Below, one piece after another: positions 55,641 through 64,000 of a stretch of DNA of 64,000 nucleotides; within the stretch, counting starts at the first letter, position 1, and each line of letters opens with the position of its first letter. The stretch spans positions 2,568,501 to 2,632,500 of the forward strand of contig NZ_OY762552.1 of assembly GCF_963666025.1 (NCBI RefSeq). Direction: 5' to 3'. This DNA comes from an uncultured Methanobacterium sp. Lineage in GTDB: Archaea > Methanobacteriota > Methanobacteria > Methanobacteriales > Methanobacteriaceae. Below the pieces are notes generated by a model. The model was given only the letters and a program-made list of their open reading frames with translations. It did not search any database and was not told the origin of the DNA. Position numbers and translations under genes: made by a program.

Positions 55641-55694
55641 AAGATGATTTTTCCGGTTGAGGAAATGAATCCATTAATAGGATAAAATCATCTT
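55641..55694. repeat. 11 bp inverted repeat
   Basis: AAGATGATTTT at 55641-55651 and AAAATCATCTT at 55684-55694 are exact complements separated by 32 bp. They could form a hairpin in the leader of the downstream kinase gene or a binding site, or be the end of a lost element beside the exporter relic. Confidence 0.5.
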
Positions 55695-55908
55695 GGGGAT
55701 AAGTGTAGGGATCATAACACCTTATTTTCTGACCATCATTATTAATTGGTTATTAATTTTACCCAAATTTAGGCAAAATATAAGTTTTTTAACCAACATA
55801 ATATAACTGAACATAAATTAAATCGCATAGGGGATTTCGGGTTGTACTAACTCATTTAAGGAGAATAAACCTGTTTTATTCGTGTTGCGATTCTTAGGGA
55901 GTATAACC

Positions 55909-58128
55909 ATGGGAAAAAAGAGTGTTAACTCGGAAGATGTTATTGGTGCTTTTATTGATAGTTCTCCCATCCCTCAGTTCATCATTAACCCCGATCACCG
56001 GATTATTTTTTGGAACAGGGCCCTGGAAAAATACACCGGTATCAAGTCCAGTGAAGTAATGGGAACAAACAAACACCAAAAAGTGTTGTACCATGCCCAA
56101 AAACCTTTAATGGCCGATCTGTTAGTAGATGGTGATCTGGAAGGAATCGAAAAATGGTACAAGGGCTGTAAAAAATCCAGATATGTGGATAATGCCTTTG
56201 TAGCCGAGGAATTCTTTCCCCATGTTGGTGAAAATGGGGTGTGGCTTTACTTCACAGCTGCTGAACTCAAGGACGAGGAAGGAAAAGTCATTGGAGTTTT
56301 AGAAACATTAGAGGACATTTCGCAGCGTAAAAATGTGGAGTTAAGTTTGCAAAATGCAAAAAAAGAATGGGAAGTCACCTTTGATGCTTTACCTGATCTG
56401 ATAGCCCTCCTTGATGATGATCACAACATAAAAAAGGTTAATTTGGCCATGGCCCAGGCTTTAAACATGAAACCAGAGGAACTGATTGGTAATAAATGTT
56501 ATTCACTGGTCCATGATACTGATAAACCACCATCATACTGCCCCCATGCGAAGCTGCTCCAGGATTGCCAGCAACATTGTGAGGAAGCCTTTGTGGATAG
56601 TTTCCACGGAGATTTCGAAATAACGGTTTCACCGATCATGGATAATGATCAGTTAAGGGGCAGTGTACACGTGGCCCACGATGTCACTCAGCGTCGCAAG
56701 ATGGAATCCGCCCTAAGGGAAAGTGAGAAAAAATACCGAACCCTCTTTGAAAACATGCTGGAAGGATTTGCCTATTGTAAAATGTTATTTGATGATGAAG
56801 GCCATCCCATTGACTGGATATACATCGATGTAAACCCCTCCTTTTATGAACTCACTGGATTGGGAGATGTCGAAGGAAAAAAAGTTACAGAAGCCATTCC
56901 TGGAATTATAGAGGCACAATCAGAACTATTTGAATTGTATGGTAGGGTCACCCTGAGTGGGGAACCAGAAATTATTGAAGTCTATTTCAAACCCCTTAAA
57001 ATCTGGCTAAATATATCGGTATTCAGCCCCGCCAGGGAATACTTTGTGGCAGTTTTTGAAAATATAACTCAACGCAAAAACGCAGAAATAGCTTTAACTG
57101 AAAGTGAAGAGAAGTACCGTCTTATTTCAGAGAACACCGGTGACGTGATCTGGTTAATGGATCTGAACTCCCAAAAATTTACCTACATAAGTCCGTCAGT
57201 CTACAAATTAAGGGGTTACACTGCAGAAGAGGTTTTAGATCAGTCTATGGAGGATATTTTAACCCCAGAATCTTATCAGTATCTCCTGAAAAAGTTACCC
57301 CAAAAAATCCTGGCCTACCGCTCGGGGGATGAATCTATGAAATTACAGACCTTCCGGGTTGACCAGGTTTGCAAGGATGGCCGTACAGTTCCTACTGAGG
57401 TGGTGGCCAACATCCTCACTGATGAAACTGGAAATATTACTGGCTTACTGGCGGTGAGTAGAGATATCACCAAAAGGGTGGAAATGGAAGAGGAAATCCA
57501 AAGATCATTACAGGAAAAGGAAATGCTTCTTAAGGAGATCCACCACCGGGTTAAAAACAATTTGATGATCATTGCCAGCCTCCTGAACCTCCAGTCAAGG
57601 TACATAAAGGATAAAAAGGCCCTGAGCATTTTCAAGGAGAGTCAGAGCAGGGCCAACTCAATGGCCCTCATCCACGAGAAACTGTACCGTTCCACGGACT
57701 TAAAAAGGATCAACTTCGGCGAATACATTAGAACACTTTCCACCGATCTTTTCCGCACTTATGTGGGTGATCCCAGTAGAGTGAGGCTGAACATCGATGT
57801 GGAGGATGTCATGCTGGACATCAACACCTCCATCCCTCTGGGCCTGATCCTCAATGAACTAGTATCAAACTCACTCAAACACGCATTCCCTGATGAAAAT
57901 ACCGGTGAAATAAATGTTGTTTTCGCCTTAACTGATGATGAGTACCAATTAAAGGTTAGTGATACGGGGATTGGATTCCCTGCAGATCTGGACTATCATA
58001 ACACAGATTCACTTGGAATGCAACTGGTTAATAATTTAACTGGTCAAATTGATGGGAAGTTGGAATTAGACACCACCAAAGGAACTGAATTCAGTATTAA
58101 ATTTAAAGAAAGAAAATACGGTAAATAA
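55909..58128 (+). CDS. Soluble sensor histidine kinase, four PAS domains
   Basis: 739 residues from the ATG behind AGGGAG; a GTG nine codons earlier is a weaker start. Four PAS domains lie at about 10-130, 140-265, 275-395 and 405-530. The second contains a dense Cys/His set (C197, H202, C211, H213, C220, H223, C224), which could bind a metal or cofactor. The HisKA_2 core has EIHHRVKNNLMII with His at about 544, then MALIHEKLY, NSLKHAFPD and DTGIGFP. No membrane helix. It is followed after 15 bp by another kinase of the same subfamily. Confidence 0.93.
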   Translation: MGKKSVNSEDVIGAFIDSSPIPQFIINPDHRIIFWNRALEKYTGIKSSEVMGTNKHQKVLYHAQKPLMADLLVDGDLEGIEKWYKGCKKSRYVDNAFVAEEFFPHVGENGVWLYFTAAELKDEEGKVIGVLETLEDISQRKNVELSLQNAKKEWEVTFDALPDLIALLDDDHNIKKVNLAMAQALNMKPEELIGNKCYSLVHDTDKPPSYCPHAKLLQDCQQHCEEAFVDSFHGDFEITVSPIMDNDQLRGSVHVAHDVTQRRKMESALRESEKKYRTLFENMLEGFAYCKMLFDDEGHPIDWIYIDVNPSFYELTGLGDVEGKKVTEAIPGIIEAQSELFELYGRVTLSGEPEIIEVYFKPLKIWLNISVFSPAREYFVAVFENITQRKNAEIALTESEEKYRLISENTGDVIWLMDLNSQKFTYISPSVYKLRGYTAEEVLDQSMEDILTPESYQYLLKKLPQKILAYRSGDESMKLQTFRVDQVCKDGRTVPTEVVANILTDETGNITGLLAVSRDITKRVEMEEEIQRSLQEKEMLLKEIHHRVKNNLMIIASLLNLQSRYIKDKKALSIFKESQSRANSMALIHEKLYRSTDLKRINFGEYIRTLSTDLFRTYVGDPSRVRLNIDVEDVMLDINTSIPLGLILNELVSNSLKHAFPDENTGEINVVFALTDDEYQLKVSDTGIGFPADLDYHNTDSLGMQLVNNLTGQIDGKLELDTTKGTEFSIKFKERKYGK

Positions 58129-58143
58129 AAGTGAGGTATCAAA

Positions 58144-59823
58144 ATGGATATTTCCAATAACTCCAGAGAACAACTTTTAGCTGAGTTAGAAACCTCACGT
58201 GAACAAATTTCCATACTGAAAGAGGAAAATCAAAGGCTCAAAAACGATAAAAAAAGACTAAATTATTCTTATGAGGGGTTTCTATCACAAACTGCCCTTG
58301 ATTTTCTAGAATTACCCTTAAAACAGGATATCTACCAGTTCATTGCCGGGAAAATAGGGAAACTAATTGGTGAAGGTTTTGTAATTATATCCATCTATAA
58401 CCCTGATTTGGAGATTCTTAAAATAAAATGCATAGATGGGGATGCAAAAAAGATCCAAATCATCAGGGATACATTCCCTGAAGAAGATCTACACGACTTT
58501 GAGGTTCAATGGAATGATCTATCTCAAAATGGTAGGGAATCCCTTTCAAAAAATCAGTTGTACCCGGTTGAGGGTGGCCTTTTTGAGGTTATGGGTGGGC
58601 AGCTGCCCAGAGAAGATTGCCACAACCTGGAAGAAAAATTAAATATTGTTGAAATTTATGCTATTGGATTTAAATGGGAGGATAGGCTTTATGGCACTGC
58701 CAGTATCTTCTTGAGCAATGAAGTGTCATCGGAAGATTCCGGTGCAATTCAGACCATGGTGAACCTGGCAGCAGTGGCACTGAAAAATAGAACTGCTGAG
58801 GAGGCATTACGTGTTAGTGAAGAAAGATTCCGTAAGCTCTTTAACAATGCTAACGATTCTATTTTCCTGCACAAACTCACCAAAGATGGAATTTCTGGAA
58901 AATTTGTTGAGATCAACAGTGTGGCCAGCCATATATTGGGTTACACCCATGATGAACTTCTGGAAATGTCACCTAAAGATATTGAGGATATTGAATCATT
59001 CAAGGAATCCAACCATACAAGAGATATCTATAAAAAGGATAAAATCACCTTTGAAACTGCCCTCATATCCAAGGGTGGTGTTAAAATACCAGTGGAGATC
59101 AACACTCATATTTTCACCTTGAACCATGATAAATTATCTTTATCCATTGCCAGGGATATAACTGAACGTAAGAAAATGGAAAAAGAGATTCAGGTCTCTC
59201 TTGAAGAAAAGGAAATGCTTTTAAGGGAAATCCATCACCGGGTTAAAAATAATCTGATGATCATCTCCAGTCTTTTGAACTTACAATCCCGTTATATTAA
59301 GGATAAAGAAGTTTTAGATGTTTTCAAAGATAGTCAGAACCGTGCCAGGTCAATGGCACTTATCCATGACAGGTTATATCAATCCAGCCATCTTAAAAGT
59401 ATAGATATCGGGGATTACATCCAAACGCTGGCTGGCGATCTTTTCCGGACTTATGTCACCGATTCTGAACGGATAAGTCTTAACTTTGATGTTGAAGATG
59501 TAATGATTGATATTAACACCATGATCCCGCTGGGGCTTATTGTAAATGAACTTTTATCAAACTGTCTGAAACATGCATTTCCAGATGAAAGATCCGGTCA
59601 AATAGATATAGCCTTCCATTATAACCCTCCAAAATATCGGCTAACAGTTACAGATAACGGAGTAGGGTTCCCGGAAAATATTGACTATAGAAAAACTAAA
59701 TCACTGGGTTTACGTTTGGTGAATATTTTAACTGATCAGATTGATGGAACCATGGAGTTTAATGGGGAAAATGGCACACAATTTGGTATTGAGTTTGAAG
59801 AAAAAAAATATGTATACAAGTAG
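58144..59823 (+). CDS. Sensor histidine kinase with GAF and PAS domains
   Basis: 559 residues. A coiled coil (residues 5-40, RLKNDKKR end) leads to a GAF-like domain at about 45-220, a PAS domain at about 228-345 and a HisKA_2 core with EIHHRVKNNLMIISSLLNL, His at about 362, then NCLKHAFPD and DNGVGFP. The kinase core is very close to that of the gene before it, so one arose from the other by duplication with a new sensor part. GAGGT lies seven bases before the ATG; the two genes form an operon. No response regulator is adjacent. Confidence 0.93.
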   Translation: MDISNNSREQLLAELETSREQISILKEENQRLKNDKKRLNYSYEGFLSQTALDFLELPLKQDIYQFIAGKIGKLIGEGFVIISIYNPDLEILKIKCIDGDAKKIQIIRDTFPEEDLHDFEVQWNDLSQNGRESLSKNQLYPVEGGLFEVMGGQLPREDCHNLEEKLNIVEIYAIGFKWEDRLYGTASIFLSNEVSSEDSGAIQTMVNLAAVALKNRTAEEALRVSEERFRKLFNNANDSIFLHKLTKDGISGKFVEINSVASHILGYTHDELLEMSPKDIEDIESFKESNHTRDIYKKDKITFETALISKGGVKIPVEINTHIFTLNHDKLSLSIARDITERKKMEKEIQVSLEEKEMLLREIHHRVKNNLMIISSLLNLQSRYIKDKEVLDVFKDSQNRARSMALIHDRLYQSSHLKSIDIGDYIQTLAGDLFRTYVTDSERISLNFDVEDVMIDINTMIPLGLIVNELLSNCLKHAFPDERSGQIDIAFHYNPPKYRLTVTDNGVGFPENIDYRKTKSLGLRLVNILTDQIDGTMEFNGENGTQFGIEFEEKKYVYK

Positions 59824-60150
59824 GATATATTTTAAGTAAATTTCGAGTAAAAATTTTCAAGTAAAATAATCATTTCAAATTAAAAGATAATCATTCAGTT
59901 AACTGGCAATGTTTTCTAAAATTTGAAATAACTTGTAATCCTTCTAAATTTAAGGTTACTGGTAATTTTCTAAATATCTAAATCTTGGAATACCTGAACT
60001 TCAAGGGAAAAACTATTAATACTTCACTCTATCATTTCTTTATATATTCTGGAAGTGCATAAATTAACTCTCCCTTTATATTTAAAGGCAGAAAATCAAT
60101 AAATTACATAATAATAAATGTGAATAAATTAAATGAGATTGGGTGAATTC
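59824..60150 (+). other. AT-rich intergenic region
   Basis: No gene or RNA recognised. AAGTAAA elements recur behind the kinase stop. A TTTATATATTC-like stretch near 60040 and CTTTATATTTAA near 60073 are candidate TATA boxes for the next gene. Confidence 0.45.
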
Positions 60151-60483
60151 ATGAGTAAAAATGAACAAAGAATACTGAAGGAGCTTAATTCAAGGATGAA
60201 AGAATTCAGAGCAGCTTTGCAGGATGAACAAAAAAAACAGGACCTTCAGGATAACATACCCGGTTCCCAAATCCTTATTCGTTTTGAAATATTCCTCCCC
60301 TCACAAAATCCAGAGGAATTTGTGGATGGTTTGTACCTGTACATGAATGATGAGGGCCAAATCGCCAATGCAGAATACTATTTCCGAGATATGTCTGATG
60401 TAGAAGTAATAAACATAGCTGAAGAAGATCTCCAGGTTATAAAAGATCTTTTCGGTGATGCGTTTACTCTGGAAGTAGAGTAA
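60151..60483 (+). CDS. Uncharacterised 110-residue protein
   Basis: An acidic protein with a coiled-coil start (MSKNEQRILKELNSRMKEF) and a folded part with SQILIRFEIFLPSQNPEEFVDGLYLYM. No family recognised. The start is set by GGGTGA six bases before this ATG; six codons upstream is another ATG without ribosome site. A strong hairpin terminator follows. Single gene of unknown role. Confidence 0.65.
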   Translation: MSKNEQRILKELNSRMKEFRAALQDEQKKQDLQDNIPGSQILIRFEIFLPSQNPEEFVDGLYLYMNDEGQIANAEYYFRDMSDVEVINIAEEDLQVIKDLFGDAFTLEVE

Positions 60484-60503
60484 ACAATTTCTAAGATGGA
60501 ATA

Positions 60504-60543
60504 AGTTGCTTTTCCGGGAAAAATAGCAACTCCTACTTTTTTC
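60504..60543 (+). terminator. Two-part hairpin and T-run
   Basis: AGTTGCT pairs with AGCAACT and, inside it, TTTTCC with GGAAAA around a one-base tip and a small bulge. The stem is followed by a run of T. It lies 20 bp behind the 110-residue protein gene. Confidence 0.75.
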
Positions 60544-61178
60544 TCAAAGATGGCTTTAAACTTTTCTCAAAGATAGCTTTAAACAATCTATTAAATCAAA
60601 AATTATTTTTTACTAGTCAATGATGCTTATTTACTAGTTAATGGATTCTAATAGTTTTTGTTGACATCTTCTTTCCTGATTAATGGCTCCTTATTAGTTG
60701 AATCATCTATTTGATGATCATAACTTAAAATACGTGTTCATTACTTGATCTTGAGGTGCCTTTGAATCGAGAGATTTAATATAGGAAGCTGGATGTTGTT
60801 GTGATGGGAAAAAGTATATGAATTAGTAAGTATATGAATTAGAATATTATTTTAAACATGGATCTCTCATTGTCAAATAACTATCAAATGGATTTTAAGG
60901 CGTGGAAATTTATGTTGCAAAGTTATATATGTAAAAATTTATAAATATATAAATAATTTAAACAAGATGGCAAAGATAAGCAGCCTAAAAGCCTTTTAAA
61001 AGGTTAATATTGGGATTTCGTGGTATTGGTGCACTAATTAGCTTTCGATTAATTTAAGATATTTACTTTGAAAATGTATTTAACATGGTTTTTATGATTT
61101 CCATTTGGTCAATATAATTCTGATTTACTCACCACACCGCTTAAACTGTTTTTTTGCCATGACCACCGGAGGATAAAA
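60544..61178. other. Long intergenic region with short direct repeats
   Basis: A 23 bp tandem repeat, TTTTCTCAAAGATGGCTTTA plus AAC, lies at 60539-60561 and again at 60562-60584 with one change. AGTATATGAATTAG occurs twice near 60815 and 60829. TATA-like TTATAAATATATAAATAA near 60940 would be far (over 200 bp) from the next start. No gene or known RNA recognised; a short unannotated RNA cannot be excluded. Confidence 0.45.
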
Positions 61179-61679
<501 letters not shown>

Positions 61680-61680
61680 A

Positions 61681-62841
61681 ATGCTTATTTGTTCTTCCTT
61701 GGATGAATTAAAAAGAAGGGAAGCTGCTTTTAGATTCATTGCTACCCTAATAAATCAGGAAGGAAGATCCAGTTTATACGACCTTTCAGGGTTAGCTGGG
61801 GGGTTCCCGGTTAAAAAATCAGACCTCCCCCTCCTGGAAACCTATTCTGGTCCCGCTATTTTTGAATTAAACCTCCAGAAAGAGGGGAAAAAACATCTGG
61901 GTGGGGAGAAAGTTGCTGCATTCAACCGCACCAGTGCTGCCCTACTGGCCACCATACTGGCCCTGGTAAAACCAGGTGAAGAAGTACTGCACTACCTACC
62001 GGAATTACCTTCACACCCATCTATTCCCCGCAGCGCGAAACTTCAGGGTGCATCATATACTGAATTTGATAATATCGAAGATTTTCAGCTTAGTCAAGAA
62101 ACATCGCTGGTGGTTATAACCGGATCAACCATGGATCACCGGGTCCTCCCCTTAACTGATTTCGAGAAAATCATCCAGATTTCCCACCAGCAACAGATCC
62201 CGGTACTGGTTGATGATGCATCCGGAGCACGGATACGCACCGTGATCTACAATCAACCCCGAGCACTGGACATGGGGGCGGATCTGGTTGTAACCAGCAC
62301 TGACAAATTAATGAACGGGCCTCGGGCCGGTTTGATGGCGGGTAAATCCGCGCTGATTGACCAGATAACAGAGAAGGCACATCAGTTTGGACTGGAAGCC
62401 CAGCCACCAGTAGTTGCTGGCATAGTAAGGGCTCTGGAGATGTTCACTCCACAGAAACTTTTAGATTCCATAGATAGACGCAATGAACTTAGCCTCATGG
62501 CAGGGAATGTGTTGAATAGAGTGGAGAAAACCCCCACGGGATTCATGATTTCTGCATCTAACTTGCAGAAAGAAATTCTTCCAGAAGAAGAGGATCAAAC
62601 CTTTTCAAAGTGTGAATTAGGAACTTTAATGGCCATGGTACTTTTAAAAGAACATCACATAGTTACCATCCCCTCAGTGGGAATGCCTGGAGTATCGGCC
62701 ACCATCCGCCTGGACTTGTCTGCAGTTGATGCCGAAAGAATTGATGATGCTCAAATAATTCAGGCCATTAAAGACTCACTAAAACGAGTAAAGGAAATTT
62801 TAGTTGATGAAGAGGTCTGTTTGAGTATGTTATATGAATGA
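61681..62841 (+). CDS. PLP-dependent enzyme, MJ0158/UPF0425 family (SelA-like)
   Basis: A fold type I PLP enzyme of 386 residues. The probable cofactor Lys is K209 in TSTDKLMNGPRAG, and D178/D179 in VLVDDASGAR hold the PLP ring. It matches TIGR03576 (MJ0158 family), related to selenocysteine synthase SelA but found in archaea that use other routes, so it should not be called SelA. Substrate and reaction are unknown. Coupled to the NYN protein directly before it, an arrangement I would expect to be conserved in methanogens. Confidence 0.88.
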   Translation: MLICSSLDELKRREAAFRFIATLINQEGRSSLYDLSGLAGGFPVKKSDLPLLETYSGPAIFELNLQKEGKKHLGGEKVAAFNRTSAALLATILALVKPGEEVLHYLPELPSHPSIPRSAKLQGASYTEFDNIEDFQLSQETSLVVITGSTMDHRVLPLTDFEKIIQISHQQQIPVLVDDASGARIRTVIYNQPRALDMGADLVVTSTDKLMNGPRAGLMAGKSALIDQITEKAHQFGLEAQPPVVAGIVRALEMFTPQKLLDSIDRRNELSLMAGNVLNRVEKTPTGFMISASNLQKEILPEEEDQTFSKCELGTLMAMVLLKEHHIVTIPSVGMPGVSATIRLDLSAVDAERIDDAQIIQAIKDSLKRVKEILVDEEVCLSMLYE

Positions 62842-62907
62842 ATGAACCAACATTTCCTATTTTTTGAAATATTTTTTTATAATATCAATCAATTTAGATA
62901 ATAACCT

Positions 62908-62955
62908 GATAATAGTCAGGATAATAGTCTGGATAATAGTCTGGATAATAGTCTG
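62908..62955. repeat. 12 bp tandem repeat, four units
   Basis: GATAATAGTCAG is followed by three copies of GATAATAGTCTG in exact 12 bp register, with a broken fifth unit. It lies between the PLP enzyme and the RNA cyclase gene. It could be a replication-slippage product; no coding role. Confidence 0.8.
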
Positions 62956-63069
62956 GATAAATAGAATAATCTGGAAATGATAATTGAATCCTGAAAATGA
63001 TAATTGAAATTCTATAAGATACCTAAATACTCAGGTGAATGTCTAAAAATTTCAGGGGAATGTGTGAAA

Positions 63070-64000
63070 ATGATAGAAATCGATGGATCATTTGGAGAAG
63101 GTGGAGGGGCTCTTTTAAGAGTTTCAGCTGCCCTTTCTGCTTTAACTGGAAATGCATTCACTATTTCTAACATTTGGAGTAACCGACCAAAACCAGGGCT
63201 GATGCCTCAGCACTTAAATTCAGTACTGGCTCTGGCTAAACTCTCCAATGCAGAGGTTAATGGATTGGAATTAGGTTCAACCCAGATAACATTCGTCCCG
63301 GGTCAGTTAAATGGGGGAAATTTGGAGATTGAAAGAAACCTGGAGAAAGGGAAAAACCTGGAAATTGAGAGAAAATGGGAGAAAGGGAAAAAGCTGGAGA
63401 ATGGAAGAAAACTAGAGGTCGATGTTAAAACTGCTGGTAGCATAACACTGATCCTTCAGGCTTTGATGATACCCTCTTTATTTGCAGATCAAGGAGTGGA
63501 AATTATGCTCAAGGGAGGTACTGATGTTAGATGGGCTCCACCAGTTGATTATCTGGAACAAGTAACTCTCCCTGTATTACGGTCAATGGGTATTAACGTT
63601 CATCTTGAATTACTGCAGAGGGGATACTATCCTCGTGGTGGGGGTATTTTAAGTGCACGGATTGAACCAGTGCATAAATTGAAACCATTAAATCTCCATG
63701 ATCTGGAGGTGGATGTTATTCGGGGAATATCCCATGCCACCCGGCTTCCTTTACATGTGGCCACGCGACAGGCCCAGGTTGCTGAGAAAAAACTTAAAAG
63801 CGCAGGTTATGAAGTTGAAATTGAGATAAAAGTAGATGATAATAATGCATTAGGTCCAGGTTCAGGACTGGTGCTCTGGAGTGAAGTTAAAAATAAAAGT
63901 ATACCCCGTGTGGGTGCCAGTTCCCTGGGAGAACCAGGTAAAAGAGCTGAGATAGTTGGAATGGAAGCAGCAGATGATATTCTATCATGTTTATCCAGAG
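63070..64000 (+). CDS. rtcA: RNA 3'-terminal phosphate cyclase (3' end outside window)
   Basis: The start MIEIDGSFGEGGGALLRVSAAL is the RtcA signature, followed by RPKPGLMPQHL, TAGSITLILQAL, GGTDVRWAPPVDYLEQV and RGYYPRGGG. The enzyme converts RNA 3'-phosphates to 2',3'-cyclic ends with ATP. The catalytic His lies near the C-terminus in known members and is outside the window, as the frame runs open to the edge (310 codons). Between NGG and LEVDVKTAG (residues 84-114) is an insertion of about 31 residues made of LE-I/K-ER and GK repeats, absent in ordinary RtcA. Confidence 0.93.
   Translation, partial: MIEIDGSFGEGGGALLRVSAALSALTGNAFTISNIWSNRPKPGLMPQHLNSVLALAKLSNAEVNGLELGSTQITFVPGQLNGGNLEIERNLEKGKNLEIERKWEKGKKLENGRKLEVDVKTAGSITLILQALMIPSLFADQGVEIMLKGGTDVRWAPPVDYLEQVTLPVLRSMGINVHLELLQRGYYPRGGGILSARIEPVHKLKPLNLHDLEVDVIRGISHATRLPLHVATRQAQVAEKKLKSAGYEVEIEIKVDDNNALGPGSGLVLWSEVKNKSIPRVGASSLGEPGKRAEIVGMEAADDILSCLSR

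Larger units (their letters stand above)
55515..55908. other. Intergenic region with gene relic and long inverted repeat
   Basis: Contains an exporter gene fragment and an inverted repeat, both listed separately. AGGGAG near the right end is the ribosome site of the kinase gene that follows. Confidence 0.5.

Noticed and set aside
61681..62841. Selenocysteine synthase SelA
   Set aside because: The MJ0158 family is SelA-like but archaea make selenocysteine by SepSecS; no selenoprotein context here.

Overview
This 64 kb window looks like the chromosome of a hydrogenotrophic methanogen of the order Methanobacteriales, probably Methanobacterium or a close relative. The evidence is the low-GC sequence, GGTGA/GGAGG ribosome sites, TTTATATA promoters, archaeal AglB, class III (archaeal type IV pilin-like) signal peptides, archaeal families such as DUF2070, DUF2073, DUF169, UPF0173, TIGR00288 and the MJ0158 PLP family, and many HisKA_2 PAS kinases. 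I found no rRNA, tRNA, CRISPR array, transposase or prophage gene. The species call is inference from gene content.

Left part (1-11 kb), a cell-surface and glycosylation locus: two family 2 glycosyltransferases, a hexapeptide acyltransferase, two polytopic GT39-like membrane proteins and the oligosaccharyltransferase AglB. Right behind AglB is a string of very small class III signal peptide proteins. Five of them form an alternating A-B-A-B-A tandem array with a period of about 685 bp, and one B copy is dead. A divergently transcribed winged-helix-like gene closes the locus.

Middle (11-34 kb), mostly housekeeping and conserved unknowns: an MJ1255-like glycosyltransferase, a compact run of overlapping genes (membrane/PLD-like protein, UPF0173 hydrolase, Era-like GTPase, DUF2073, zinc ribbon), the NFACT ribosome quality control factor, DUF2070, a fumarase beta subunit, an amidohydrolase, a ferredoxin, a membrane-bound PAS histidine kinase, an ADP-forming acyl-CoA synthetase, a secreted amidotransferase-like protein and a DUF815 AAA+ ATPase.

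Right part (34-64 kb), more accessory in character: a TSUP transporter, AhpD-like and VOC proteins, dapB, three MFS exporters, two TetR regulators with readable operator candidates, two CPBP proteases, and four large signalling proteins. Those four are a receiver-PAS3 protein, a 1485-residue receiver-PAS9-kinase and a tandem pair of PAS/GAF kinases. Intergenic DNA here holds tandem repeats, palindromes and gene relics. The end carries a NYN-domain protein paired with an MJ0158-type PLP enzyme, and a truncated RNA 3'-phosphate cyclase with a repeat-built insertion.

The most noteworthy features are the pilin-like array beside AglB, the altered WWDxG motif of AglB, the operator palindromes of the TetR genes, several decayed small genes and the in-frame repeat expansions in RtcA, NFACT and DUF815.
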